Positions 24,046 through 33,097 of a stretch of 64,000 nt of DNA are shown here, piece by piece. The notes beneath the pieces are model-generated. The model was not told the origin of the DNA. It did no database searches and saw only the letters and a program-made list of their open reading frames with translations. The stretch's first letter is position 1; the number at the start of each line of letters is the position of its first letter. Location: assembly GCA_020634235.1 (NCBI GenBank), contig JACKCB010000002.1, positions 806,001-870,000 of the forward strand, read 5' to 3'. The position numbers and the translations under genes were made by a program. The DNA is from Ardenticatenaceae bacterium (lineage in GTDB: Bacteria > Chloroflexota > Anaerolineae > Promineifilales > Promineifilaceae).

Positions 24046-24843
24046 ATGCAAGTCGTGGAGCGTTACCCGAATGGTATCTTCTGTTGGATTGATCTGGCTA
24101 CCACGGACCCGGAGGCCGCCAAAGCATTTTACAGCGGCCTGTTTGGTTGGGAAGGGGTAGATGTGCCCATCCCCGGTGGTGGTGTCTACACAATGCTCAA
24201 GATTGAAGGGCTAAACGTGGCCGGGCTGGGCACCCTGGACCCAGGCATGCAGGCCCAGGGCATACCCCCCTTCTGGTCCTCATACATTAAACATGACGAC
24301 GCCGACGGGGTGATGGCCAGGGTTGCCGCTGCCGGTGGCACGGTGATCATGCCGGCGATGGACGTGATGGACGAGGGACGTATGGCTATGTTCCAGGACC
24401 CGGCCGGGGCGATTGCCGGCGTCTGGCAGCCCAAAAACCACATTGGCGCGCAACTGGTAAACATGCCCAACACCCTGGTGTGGAACGAGCTGCAAGCCCG
24501 CGACACCGACGCTGCTCGCAGCTTCTACAGCCAGGCCTTTGGCTGGACCTCGGCCACCGATGAGAACAACTACACCGTGTTCAACCTGGATGGCCGGATG
24601 CACGCCGGCATGATGGCCATCGATGACTCATGGGGTGATGTGCCATCCAACTGGGCCATCTACGTCATGGTCAGTGACCTGACAGACTCGCTGGGCAAGG
24701 TCCAGGCGTTGGGAGGCAATATCCTGGTGCCCGCCACCCCGGCCGGGGCCATGGGCGCCTTCGCCGTCATCCAAGACCCGCAAGGCGCGGTCCTCACCAT
24801 CATGCAGTTCAACGGGCCGGTAGACCCCCCGCCCGGTTACTAA
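24046..24843 (+). CDS. VOC-family (glyoxalase/bleomycin-resistance fold) two-domain protein
   Basis: 265 residues consisting of two repeated VOC modules. The first is ICWIDLATTDPEAAKAFYS-like to FQDPAGAIAGVWQ; the second is VWNELQARDTDAARSFYSQA to IQDPQGAVLTIMQF. Such proteins bind a metal and small substrates (dioxygenases, glyoxalases, resistance proteins); no specific reaction can be assigned. An AAGGAG precedes the ATG, and a strong terminator lies 12 bp after the stop. It appears to be a single-gene unit. Confidence 0.92.
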   Translation: MQVVERYPNGIFCWIDLATTDPEAAKAFYSGLFGWEGVDVPIPGGGVYTMLKIEGLNVAGLGTLDPGMQAQGIPPFWSSYIKHDDADGVMARVAAAGGTVIMPAMDVMDEGRMAMFQDPAGAIAGVWQPKNHIGAQLVNMPNTLVWNELQARDTDAARSFYSQAFGWTSATDENNYTVFNLDGRMHAGMMAIDDSWGDVPSNWAIYVMVSDLTDSLGKVQALGGNILVPATPAGAMGAFAVIQDPQGAVLTIMQFNGPVDPPPGY

Positions 24844-24855
24844 ACCGCCATAAAA

Positions 24856-24892
24856 AAAGACCTGACAGGTCCGGGCGACCTGTCAGGTCTTT
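24856..24892. terminator. Perfect bidirectional terminator hairpin
   Basis: 16-bp arms AAAGACCTGACAGGTC (24856-24871) and complement (24877-24892), loop CGGGC. A-run on one side and T-run on the other, serving the convergent VOC and acyl-CoA ligase genes. Confidence 0.85.
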
Positions 24893-24904
24893 GGGGGATG
24901 CCAA

Positions 24905-26614
24905 CTACTTCTTGCCCGCCTTCTCCTTCTCCATGCGGATCAATTCCCGCTTCAGCACCTTGCCCACAATCGTCTTCGGCAGCTCATCAATAAACTCGAT
25001 CTGCCGCGGATACTTGTAGGCCGCCAACTGCCCCTTGCTCCATTCAACAATCTGCTCGGCCGTAGTATTGTCACCCGGCCGCTTAACGATCCACGCCTTC
25101 ACCGTCTCGCCCCGCTTCGGGTCCTGAACACCGGCGACGGCCACTTCCAACACGGCCGGGTGCTGCGCCAACACCTCTTCCACCTCCCGCGGGTAGATGT
25201 TAAACCCGCCGGCGATGATCATATCCTTCTTGCGGTCTTCGATGTAGAAGTACCCATCCTCGTCCATGCGCACAATGTCGCCTGTGTAAAGCCAACCATC
25301 GCGCAGCGTGTTGGCCGTCTCGGTGGGCATTTGCCAATACCCCTTCATAATCGTCGGGCTTTTGATAATCATCTCGCCCACTTCGTTCAGACCCATCTCT
25401 TTGCTGCCATCTTCCGGGTCCACCACCCGCACTTCCACGTTGGGCAGCGGCATACCGATGGAACCTGGCTTGTTCAACCCCTTGATGGGGTTGGCATGCG
25501 TGGCCACAAACGACTCGCTCAGACCATACGCCTCCACCAGCTTCCCGCCGGTTAGCGCCTCAAACCGCTCTTTGGTCTCTTGCAGCAGCGGCGCCGCGCC
25601 AGAGAGGCAAACGCGAATGGACTTGATGTCATACTTGCCGGCAGCCACATCGGGGTTGTTGTTGATGGCCACGTACATGGTGGGCACACCGGGGAAAAGG
25701 GTGGGCTTATACTTGTTGATGCTGCCCAACACATCTTCCTGGTCACGCGGGTTGGCAATGAGTACCAGGGTGCCTGTTAGCGCCACGGTGAGGAGCAGGC
25801 CACCAATCATGCCATAGACGTGGAACATGGGCAGGGCAAGCTGGCACACTTCCCGCTGGGGTTCCACAATGCCGGTCAGCCAGGCCTGGGCCATATAAAC
25901 ATTGGCCACCACGTTGCGGTGCAGGCCCACAGCACCTTTGCTCAGGCCGGTGGTGCCCCCGGTGTACTGCAGCAGGGCCACGTCGTCGGGCGAGATATCG
26001 ACCCCCGGCCGGGGCGCACCCTTGCCCGCCGCCAGAAAATCTTGCAACCACACATCGCCCATTTGCAGCGTTACCCGGTGCCCTTCCTTCTTCTCCTTGA
26101 GCAGCGTGAAAAGCAGCCGCAGATGGGCCGGCAAATACTCCTTGATGTTGGTGACAATGATGCGCTTGACCTTCGTCTTGCCCGTCTGCTGCACCTTTTT
26201 CAGCGTGTCGTAATACAGGCTCAATACGAACACCGTCTCTGCCCCACAATCTACCAGTTGGTGCTCCAGCTCGCGTGGTGTGTAGAGCGGGTTGGTGGCA
26301 ATGACAATGCCGCCGGCCTTCATTATGCCGAAGTAGAGAATGACAAACTGCGGTGTGTTGGGCATGTAGATCACAGCCCGGTCACCCTTGCGGAAGCCAT
26401 CTCTCGCCAGGGCAGCGGCCACAGCGTTGGCCATGGCATCCAATTCAGCGTAACTAATCTCCTTCCCCCGGAAGATCACGGCCGTGTGCCCAGGATGCAG
26501 ACGAGCCGATTCTTCCAAAAAATGGTGGATGGTGTGGGATGGAATATCGAGGGTGCGAGGCACCTTCTCATCGTAATGCGGTAACCATGGTTTTGCGTCG
26601 TATGGGGACGTCAT
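24905..26614 (-). CDS. fadD: Long-chain fatty acid-CoA ligase (copy 1)
   Basis: 569 residues. ANL-superfamily motifs are the P-loop YTGGTTGLSKG (217-227), the acyl-adenylate motif EAYGLSE, the hinge GWLYTGDI with EDRKKDMI, and the catalytic lysine K552 in VGKVLKREL. It activates fatty acids to acyl-CoA through an acyl-AMP intermediate. The ATG at 26614 follows AGGAGAGAGAAAAAGG. It is very similar to copy 2, 172 bp upstream on the same strand, indicating tandem duplication. Confidence 0.93.
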   Translation of the reverse strand: MTSPYDAKPWLPHYDEKVPRTLDIPSHTIHHFLEESARLHPGHTAVIFRGKEISYAELDAMANAVAAALARDGFRKGDRAVIYMPNTPQFVILYFGIMKAGGIVIATNPLYTPRELEHQLVDCGAETVFVLSLYYDTLKKVQQTGKTKVKRIIVTNIKEYLPAHLRLLFTLLKEKKEGHRVTLQMGDVWLQDFLAAGKGAPRPGVDISPDDVALLQYTGGTTGLSKGAVGLHRNVVANVYMAQAWLTGIVEPQREVCQLALPMFHVYGMIGGLLLTVALTGTLVLIANPRDQEDVLGSINKYKPTLFPGVPTMYVAINNNPDVAAGKYDIKSIRVCLSGAAPLLQETKERFEALTGGKLVEAYGLSESFVATHANPIKGLNKPGSIGMPLPNVEVRVVDPEDGSKEMGLNEVGEMIIKSPTIMKGYWQMPTETANTLRDGWLYTGDIVRMDEDGYFYIEDRKKDMIIAGGFNIYPREVEEVLAQHPAVLEVAVAGVQDPKRGETVKAWIVKRPGDNTTAEQIVEWSKGQLAAYKYPRQIEFIDELPKTIVGKVLKRELIRMEKEKAGKK

Positions 26615-26686
26615 CCTTTTTCTCTCCTCTCCTACCTGTTACTTTGAAATTGAATCTTAAACATGACGATACGGGTGGAACCCGAA

Positions 26687-26740
26687 CCTGCCGAAGACTG
26701 AGCCTGCCGAAGACTGAACCGGGCTTCGACAGGCTCAGCC
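26687..26740. repeat. REP-like element between the two fadD genes
   Basis: A direct repeat CCTGCCGAAGACTGA (26687-26701 and 26703-26717) is followed by GCTTCGACAGGCTCAGCC. The latter pairs with GAGCCTGCCGAAG to give a hairpin with a bulge. It probably ends copy-2 transcripts or is a dispersed palindromic element. Confidence 0.65.
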
Positions 26741-26786
26741 CTCAAGGACGTGCAAAATCACGCTTAAACAGACCCCGGCCGGGAGC

Positions 26787-28484
26787 CTACCCGGCCTTCT
26801 CCTTATCCTGTCGCACCAATTCACGCTTCAGCACCTTGCCAACCGTCGTTCGGGGCAACTCGTCGCGGAACTCGATCAGGCGGGGATACTTATACTTCGC
26901 CAACTGCGTCTTGCTCCACTCAATCAACTCCTGCTCGGTAATTTTGGCCCCCGGCTTCTTCACAACCCACGCCTTCACCGTCTCCCCCCGGCGCGGGTCG
27001 GCCACGCCGGCCACGGCCACCTCTTGCACGTCCGGGTGGCTGGCCAACACCTCTTCCACTTCACGCGGGTACACATTGTAGCCGCCGGCAATAATCAAAT
27101 CCTTCTTGCGGTCTTCAATGAAAAAGAAGCCATCCTCATCCATACGGGCGATGTCGCCAGTGTACAACCAGCCGTCACGCACGGTATTGGCCGTTTCGGT
27201 GGGCATCTGCCAGTAGCCGGCCATGATGTTAGGCCCCTTCACAATAAGCTCGCCCACCTCGCCAACCGGCAAAACCTTGTCGCCATCTTCAGGGTCCACA
27301 ATGCGCGCAGCAATGTTGGGGAAGGGCAGGCCAATCCCCGGCCGGTTCTCACCATAGATCGGATTGGCGTGCGTAACCACGTGCGCTTCCGTCAGGCCAT
27401 ACCCCTCCACCAGCTTCGCGCCCGACAGCTCCTCAAATTTGCGCTTGGTTTCCAGCAGCAGCGGTGCCGAACCGGAGACACAGGCGCGGATCGATTTGAG
27501 ACTGTACTTGCCAGAAGCCACGTCCGCGTTGTTGTTGATGGCAATATACATCGCCGGCACACCAGGGAAGATAGTGACATTGTATTTGCCAATGCTTTCC
27601 AACACATCCTGCAAGTTGCGCGGGTCCACAATGATGACCATGGTGCCGGCAATAGCGATGGCCAGGTTCATGGCCGTAACCATCCCATAAGAATGGAACA
27701 GGGGGATGGCGGTCAGGATTACTTCCTGGCCATCACGCAAATCGGTCAGCCACGACTTCACCATCAGGCTGTTGGAGGCCAGGTTGCGGTGCAGGGCAAT
27801 GGCCCCTTTGGATAGGCCGGTGGTGCCACCGGTGTACTGCAACAGGGCCATGTCTTCAGCCGTCAGGTCAACGTTGGGCTTGGGCACACCCCGGCCGGTG
27901 GCCACAAAATCCTTAAACCAGACATCGCCCGCCTCCAAGGTCACCTGGTGCCCCCCCTTCTTCTCCATCGTCAACGTAAACAACAACCGGAGCACAGACG
28001 GAAAATACTCCTTCACATTGGTAACGATAATCCGTTTCACGTTGGTATGGCCCGTCTTTTGCACCCGCTTTAGCAGGTTGTAAAAGGAGCTCATCACAAA
28101 CACCGTTTCCGCGCCACAGTCAGTCAACTGGTGCTCCAGTTCGCGCTCCGTATACAACGGATTGGTGGCAATCACAATCCCCCCAGCCTTCAACACACCG
28201 TAATAGCTAATGACAAATTGCGGCGTATTGGCCATGTAAATGACCGCCCGGTCCCCCTTCTTAAAGCCATTGGCGGCCAACGCCGCGGCCACGGCGTCCG
28301 TTTGGGCATCCAGTTCCCGGTAGGTAATACGCCGGCCCTTGAAAATAATCGCTGTCTGGTTGGGGTATTTTTGGGCGGAGCTGGTCAAAAACGCCGGCAG
28401 CGGCGTGCTGGGGATGGCCACCTCGTGTGGCACACCTGGGTCATATTGCCTCAGCCAGGGCTTGTCATCATAAGTAACGCTCAT
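26787..28484 (-). CDS. fadD: Long-chain fatty acid-CoA ligase (copy 2)
   Basis: 565 residues from the ATG at 28484, which follows AAGGAGATCCCG; a TTG at 28502 is open but lies before that ribosome site. It carries the same motifs as copy 1, at the same residue numbers in the N-terminal part: YTGGTTGLSKG (217-227), EGYGLTE, GWLYTGDIARMDEDG and GKVLKRELVR near the end. The two enzymes probably differ in chain-length preference. Nearby CoA-transferase-like genes fit acyl-CoA metabolism. Confidence 0.93.
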   Translation of the reverse strand: MSVTYDDKPWLRQYDPGVPHEVAIPSTPLPAFLTSSAQKYPNQTAIIFKGRRITYRELDAQTDAVAAALAANGFKKGDRAVIYMANTPQFVISYYGVLKAGGIVIATNPLYTERELEHQLTDCGAETVFVMSSFYNLLKRVQKTGHTNVKRIIVTNVKEYFPSVLRLLFTLTMEKKGGHQVTLEAGDVWFKDFVATGRGVPKPNVDLTAEDMALLQYTGGTTGLSKGAIALHRNLASNSLMVKSWLTDLRDGQEVILTAIPLFHSYGMVTAMNLAIAIAGTMVIIVDPRNLQDVLESIGKYNVTIFPGVPAMYIAINNNADVASGKYSLKSIRACVSGSAPLLLETKRKFEELSGAKLVEGYGLTEAHVVTHANPIYGENRPGIGLPFPNIAARIVDPEDGDKVLPVGEVGELIVKGPNIMAGYWQMPTETANTVRDGWLYTGDIARMDEDGFFFIEDRKKDLIIAGGYNVYPREVEEVLASHPDVQEVAVAGVADPRRGETVKAWVVKKPGAKITEQELIEWSKTQLAKYKYPRLIEFRDELPRTTVGKVLKRELVRQDKEKAG

Positions 28485-28593
28485 CGGGATCTCCTTGTTC
28501 AAGTTGGTGTGGTCGACGGATAAGCGGTGCGCCAGGAAGTAGCAAGATGCTGCGCTGCGTCAGGGGCAGTATAGCATTGCCCAACTGGCAGTG

Positions 28594-29364
28594 TCAATTT
28601 GCCGCCAACTGTCTTACCGCCGCTTCCCATTCTGGCGGCTGCGCCGTTTCAAAGGCGGCAATCTCTGCTTCAAGGTCATAAGGTACGTAATGATGGGTCA
28701 CGGACCACCGGCGGCCATCCCAGGTGAGCAGCCCATATTTAGCGCGCGGGTCACCATCGCCCGGCAGGCTGACCGAACTGATGTTGGCCAGCAGCACGCT
28801 GCCCCAGTAGCGCACGTTGGGGAAGTGGAGGTGGCCAAAGGCAATGCCCCCGGCCGGGGTGCCATCCAACATCACCGCCAACGCCTCATCCGTCTGTTTC
28901 AGCCCACCCATCCGGCTGGTCTGGATGTCCTCTGGCGGATAGATCACCCCCATCACATCACGCGGGTTAGCGTGAACAATCAGCAAATCATCCTGGGGAT
29001 TCCCGGTGGGGGAAATGCGCTGCTCAAAGGGGAGCGCGCGCAGCCACTGCAACCCGGCCGGGTCCATCTCAGCCTGGGTCCAGGTCGCCATCGCCTGGAT
29101 AAAACGAACACGCTCCTGAGTAGCCGCCGGGGCGGCTTCATCCAACGGCAGGGGCCGGTCGATCCATTCATCCGTATTGCCATACACGGCCGCGGTAACA
29201 CTTTCCTGAATCCGTTGGGCGCACGCCCCCGGCCGGGGACCAAACAGACAGGCGTCCCCAGCAAAAACCACCGCATCCAGCGCCGGCTGCCGCTCAATAT
29301 CGGCCAACACCGCCTCCAGGGCGGTCAGGTTCCCATGCACATCAGAAAAAACAACGACCCGCAT
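28594..29364 (-). CDS. Calcineurin-like metallophosphoesterase
   Basis: 256 residues from the ATG at 29364, behind GGAGAGGGAC. Metal-binding motifs are FSDVHGN (D8, H10), FAGDACLFG, GNTDE, VHANP and GHLH, in the order found in YfcE/MJ0936-like phosphodiesterases. These bind two metal ions and cleave phosphodiesters; the substrate is unknown. The C-terminal part has a beta-rich extension ending in a short helix. It is a single gene between the fadD and CoA-transferase units. Confidence 0.9.
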   Translation of the reverse strand: MRVVVFSDVHGNLTALEAVLADIERQPALDAVVFAGDACLFGPRPGACAQRIQESVTAAVYGNTDEWIDRPLPLDEAAPAATQERVRFIQAMATWTQAEMDPAGLQWLRALPFEQRISPTGNPQDDLLIVHANPRDVMGVIYPPEDIQTSRMGGLKQTDEALAVMLDGTPAGGIAFGHLHFPNVRYWGSVLLANISSVSLPGDGDPRAKYGLLTWDGRRWSVTHHYVPYDLEAEIAAFETAQPPEWEAAVRQLAAN

Positions 29365-29483
29365 GTCCCTCTCCATGGAATCACTCTGACATATCCCGCA
29401 GCACCAACGCCACGACACACCAGGGAAAATGCCAACTACCTGCCACCCCCATCACTGCATTATAAACGGCTTCGGCCAATTTG

Positions 29484-30320
29484 TCATGCCCTGTCGGGCA
29501 CGGCAAACCGGGCTGTTTCCTGCTGCAGAATCTGGCGCAAGTGCTGCCGGCGCGCCGCCCCACTTAGTACCTCCAACCGGCGCACACCCAGTGGGTCTAT
29601 CACCTCGCGCAGCAGCCGCAGTGCTTCGGCGCTGGGCGGGGGCGTCGTAGGGATAGGGTCCGGCAGCAGCAGCGGGAAGCCAGTTTTGGCCTGCACGCGG
29701 GCCAGCGACACCCCAGGATGCAGCGACAGCAGCCGCATCCGGCCGGTCTCCGGCGCAAAATCGAACTGGCCAAGATCGGAAATGAGGTAGCGGGGGCCGT
29801 GGCCCTCTACCCGGCCGGGATCATGCCCCAGCCCACTGCAAAAATCCAACCGCGCCACAAACGTATGCCGTCCATGGCGCGGCACATACAGATACACGTT
29901 CTCCTCAAACACCGTCACATCGGCAATGCCACCGCTGCCCGGCAGCCGCAGGCGCGGCCGCCCATAGCTGCCCCCCATGTACACATTATTGAAGTTGCCC
30001 TGGGCATCCACCTGCCCCGGCCGGAAGAACTCCTTGGGTCCAAAGCGGGGCAGCAAGTCACACGCCCCCGCCACAAAACTAAAACGCATCAACCCCTGCC
30101 CCAGCCACAACTGCTCAATCGTCGCCACCCCCAATGCTGCCCCATCGCGGCACACCGCCTGGCCAATGGCCGAAACAAAGGTCAGATTCGGCGCATGCGT
30201 CAGCCGGGCCAACAGGTAACCGGCCGCCACCAGCGGCGTGGCAATCCCCTGCGCCACCACCTCCCCATCCACAATCTGGCGGCTGATGCAGGTGCAAATA
30301 AGTTCGTCGATGCTAAACAT
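29484..30320 (-). CDS. CoA-transferase-like beta subunit
   Basis: 278 residues from the ATG at 30320; upstream frame is open but overlaps the alpha-subunit gene. It resembles the B subunit of glutaconate CoA-transferase and IpdAB (LICTCISRQI, HAPNLTFVSAIG, RPGQVDAQGNFNNVYMGG, FVARLDFCSG). The catalytic glutamate of classical enzymes (an ESG-type motif) appears as SAIG here. That would fit an IpdAB-like hydrolase better than a true transferase, though I base this only on visual comparison. It follows the alpha subunit by 55 bp. Confidence 0.82.
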   Translation of the reverse strand: MFSIDELICTCISRQIVDGEVVAQGIATPLVAAGYLLARLTHAPNLTFVSAIGQAVCRDGAALGVATIEQLWLGQGLMRFSFVAGACDLLPRFGPKEFFRPGQVDAQGNFNNVYMGGSYGRPRLRLPGSGGIADVTVFEENVYLYVPRHGRHTFVARLDFCSGLGHDPGRVEGHGPRYLISDLGQFDFAPETGRMRLLSLHPGVSLARVQAKTGFPLLLPDPIPTTPPPSAEALRLLREVIDPLGVRRLEVLSGAARRQHLRQILQQETARFAVPDRA

Positions 30321-30375
30321 AGGGCCTGTCCCGCGTTCCGTCGTTGACTGTTGATGGTTTGTCACTGACACCCCC

Positions 30376-31140
30376 TCACCCCTGCACCTCATCGCCACAG
30401 GTCGCAATATAATCCAGAATCGCCTCCCCATCCAGCGGATAAAGCGGGTAGCAAGAGGTGGGCCAGGCCCCGCGCGGCGCATGGACCACGGCCGTAACCG
30501 GCTGCCCGGCGATGTCAATAGGCCCCGGCAAGGCATCAACGATGCTCTCTGCCGTTAGAATCACCGTTTTGGCCACCAGGGTTAGCTCCAGGTCGATGGT
30601 GGGGTTGCCACCCAGAATAGCATTCCCAAACAGGTCAGCCTGCAGCACGTGGATGATGGCCACGTCACAGCCAATGGCCGGAAAGGCGGTAAGCTCCCGG
30701 CCGGTGTAAGGATCAGTAATCGTACGCACATCCGGCCGGGCACGGAACATCTCCGTCCCCAGCCAGGCCCGGCTGGGCATGAACCCTACCCCAGCCATCG
30801 TCGCCCGCAGCCCACAGGCAATACTGGCCTCGCTCTCCTCCATCACCGTCACCCGGCCGGACTGCACCGCCGCCGTAAACATGGGAGCCAGGCCAAAAAT
30901 CTCCAGGCCAAAGTAGCAGGTGCGGGTGCGCGTCACCAGCCCCGCCCCCACCAGCATGTCCGCCGCCAGCCCGCCGGTAAAGGCCAGCAAGGTCAGGTTT
31001 TGCGGCGGCCCCGGCCGGGCAATGAGCGCCCGCACAAAAGCCACCGGCCGCCGGTACAGGGTCATGCCCCCCAAACCAATCGTCTGGTCATCGCGCACCA
31101 GCGCCACCGCATCTGCCATAGATAAACGTTTGTCTTGCAT
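30376..31140 (-). CDS. CoA-transferase-like alpha subunit
   Basis: 254 residues from the ATG at 31140. It carries LGGMTLYRRPVAFVRAL, NLTLLAFTGGLAADMLVGAG and the conserved AIIHVLQADLFGNA of the GctA/IpdA family. Together with the beta subunit it should form a heterotetramer acting on acyl-CoA thioesters, or opening a ring in steroid-type catabolism; the substrate is undetermined. No Shine-Dalgarno is present. TACAAT ends 7 bases before the ATG, so the message may be leaderless. Confidence 0.85.
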   Translation of the reverse strand: MQDKRLSMADAVALVRDDQTIGLGGMTLYRRPVAFVRALIARPGPPQNLTLLAFTGGLAADMLVGAGLVTRTRTCYFGLEIFGLAPMFTAAVQSGRVTVMEESEASIACGLRATMAGVGFMPSRAWLGTEMFRARPDVRTITDPYTGRELTAFPAIGCDVAIIHVLQADLFGNAILGGNPTIDLELTLVAKTVILTAESIVDALPGPIDIAGQPVTAVVHAPRGAWPTSCYPLYPLDGEAILDYIATCGDEVQG

Positions 31141-31332
31141 GGGCAGATTGTATCTGCTCCCGGCCGGGGAGGCACGCGCCAGCCCCACGCTCAACTTCTT
31201 GCCCCCCCTGCGTCTAATTCACTATCCGGTACAATTATCGGGCAGTCAGGACAACGTCACGCCGGCACAGCACGCAGCAACCAGCGGTGGCCCATCACCC
31301 GCCCCTACATCACTCGTGGAGGATTCCAACTC

Positions 31333-31797
31333 ATGCACCATCTGGCAAAGCTCACCCGCCTGTTCAGCTTCCTACTCCTGGCCGCCGGTCTGGCCGCGTG
31401 CAGCGCCAACGCCGGCGACCGCACCCCCACCCCTTCGCCCATGCGCCAGGAATTCAACGACGCCATCGGCCGTTGGGAAGCGCTGGGCATCACCAGCTAC
31501 GCCATGAACCTGACCTACCGCCACCCCGGCTGGGAGCCACAAACCATGGTAGTAGAGGTGCGCGACGGCACCGCCAGCTTCACCGAAAAGGGCTGCTTCC
31601 CGGAACGCGACTGCTACGTGCGCCCGCTAGAGGCGGCCGACTTCACCCTGGCCCACATCTTGCCCCAGGTAGCCACGCTCATCGACCAGCGCAGCGTGAC
31701 GCACATTGTCTATCACGACCAATACTTCTTCCCGCGCATCATCGACTCGCCGGAGGAGGGGTGGGAGATTTCTAACTTCCGGCTGCTGGACCGCTAG
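31333..31797 (+). CDS. Lipoprotein, DUF6174-like
   Basis: 154 residues from the ATG at 31333, behind GTGGAGGATT; the frame is open from 31135. The signal sequence LFSFLLLAAGLAAC ends in a lipobox, followed by a Thr/Pro spacer. The mature part contains RWEALGITSYAMNLTYRHPG, CFPERDCYV and VTHIVYHDQYFFP, resembling small secreted DUF6174 proteins of unknown function. A hairpin terminator lies 9 bp after the stop. Confidence 0.75.
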   Translation: MHHLAKLTRLFSFLLLAAGLAACSANAGDRTPTPSPMRQEFNDAIGRWEALGITSYAMNLTYRHPGWEPQTMVVEVRDGTASFTEKGCFPERDCYVRPLEAADFTLAHILPQVATLIDQRSVTHIVYHDQYFFPRIIDSPEEGWEISNFRLLDR

Positions 31798-31806
31798 AGA
31801 CGAAAA

Positions 31807-31837
31807 CACCCGGCCGGGACAGGGTCCCGGCCGGGTG
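31807..31837 (+). terminator. Terminator hairpin built from the iterated palindrome
   Basis: Arms CACCCGGCCGGGAC (31807-31820) and GTCCCGGCCGGGTG (31824-31837), loop AGG. Each arm carries a full CCCGGCCGGG. It lies between the convergent lipoprotein and polyprenyl synthase genes. Confidence 0.75.
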
Positions 31838-31866
31838 CCAAAATCACGCTCAAAAAAGTTCCGGCG

Positions 31867-32808
31867 CTACTTCTGCCGCTCAATCACCAGGTTCACAACC
31901 GCTTCCAGCTCATCGCGCGCCGGCGACGGGGGGACCTCTGCCAGGGCCGCCAGCGCCCGCTGCGCCACTTCATAAGCCTGGAGCCGGGCCACTTCCACCG
32001 CCCCCGATTCCCGCAGTTGCAGCAGCATCTCCTGAATCGGATCCACTTCCACCTCAGCCGTCATCGTGGCCGTCTCGCCCAGCACTTTGCGCCCGTTTTG
32101 GGCCATCATCAGCCCCATCCCCTGGGTCACATCCAGCCCCACCGGCTTACCCAACGTCTCCGGATCACCAACAATATCCAAAATATCATCCACAATCTGG
32201 AACGCCAGGCCCAGATTGTAGCCATAAGAAGAAAGCGCCGTAACCACCGCCTCATCCGCCCCGGCCAGCATCGCGCCCATACGCGCCCCCGCCTCAAACA
32301 GGCTGGCCGTCTTACGAGCGATGATCTGCTTGTACGTCTCGCGGTCCATCGTGCCCGCTTTGGCCGCCAGCGCCTGCAAGGTCTCCCCCTCCACCAGCTT
32401 CACGCAGGCATCCGCCATCACCACGTTATACTGCGGCCCATACGGAGCCATCATCTCATACACTTTGGTGAAGAGGTAATCGCCGGTGAGCAGGGCAAAA
32501 GTCCGCCCCCAGCGCGCATGCACCGTAATCTTACCCCGCCGCGTCAGGCTGTGGTCATTAATGTCATCATGCACCAGCGTGGCAGTGTGCACCAGTTCAA
32601 TGGCCGAAGCCAGAGGGATCATTTGGTCAAGTGCCTGCCCACCCGCTGCCAGGTGCGCCAGCAGGGCGACTCTGGGCCGCAAACGCTTGCCACCAGAGTC
32701 GATGATGTGATGGCCGGCATCATACAAGGTGTTCACGTCACTATTGACGGCAGCTCGCAGTTCCTGCTCCACGGCCTTCAAACCATTCTCTACCATTTCA
32801 ACTTCCAT
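31867..32808 (-). CDS. Trans-isoprenyl diphosphate synthase (polyprenyl synthetase)
   Basis: 313 residues from the ATG at 32808; a second ATG 12 bp inside is possible. The two Asp-rich motifs are DDIND (81-85) and DDILD (207-211), with GGKRLRP (39-45) for isopentenyl-PP binding. It condenses isopentenyl-PP onto an allylic primer to make a long prenyl chain, for quinones or membrane carriers. The residues just before DDIND are small or medium, which favours a longer product; the length is not certain. Two TATAAT elements lie upstream. Confidence 0.92.
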   Translation of the reverse strand: MEVEMVENGLKAVEQELRAAVNSDVNTLYDAGHHIIDSGGKRLRPRVALLAHLAAGGQALDQMIPLASAIELVHTATLVHDDINDHSLTRRGKITVHARWGRTFALLTGDYLFTKVYEMMAPYGPQYNVVMADACVKLVEGETLQALAAKAGTMDRETYKQIIARKTASLFEAGARMGAMLAGADEAVVTALSSYGYNLGLAFQIVDDILDIVGDPETLGKPVGLDVTQGMGLMMAQNGRKVLGETATMTAEVEVDPIQEMLLQLRESGAVEVARLQAYEVAQRALAALAEVPPSPARDELEAVVNLVIERQK

Positions 32809-32849
32809 CAGGCCAACCCTGTTCACAACTTTCAATATTTTTTGAACGC

Positions 32850-32872
32850 ATTATAAACTAGGCATCATTATA
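32850..32872 (-). promoter_or_regulatory. Two overlapping -10 elements for polyprenyl synthase
   Basis: On the minus strand, TATAAT occurs at 32872-32867 and 32855-32850, about 60 and 42 bp before the start codon. No clear -35. Confidence 0.5.
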
Positions 32873-32985
32873 GAGGGTGACAGGGTCAGAGTCAAGCAAA
32901 TTGTGAAAGAAAACGCAAGCCGGCCGGGTCGTCTGATACGCTTCTAACACGGCTTTGCGGATGGCTGTAAAGCGGTGGCGCACAG

Positions 32986-32994
32986 TGGTATAAT
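32986..32994 (+). promoter_or_regulatory. Extended -10 promoter of guaA
   Basis: TGGTATAAT, identical to the element before the VOC gene, 103 bp before the guaA start. It is followed immediately by a CCCGGCCGGG motif. Confidence 0.65.
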
Positions 32995-33097
32995 CTCCCG
33001 GCCGGGTTTCCAGCCCACACCACCCGGCCCATCCCCAGCCAACTCGCCAGTCTGGCGGATGCCACTCAATCACACAACCACAGGAGTGAATCACCTG

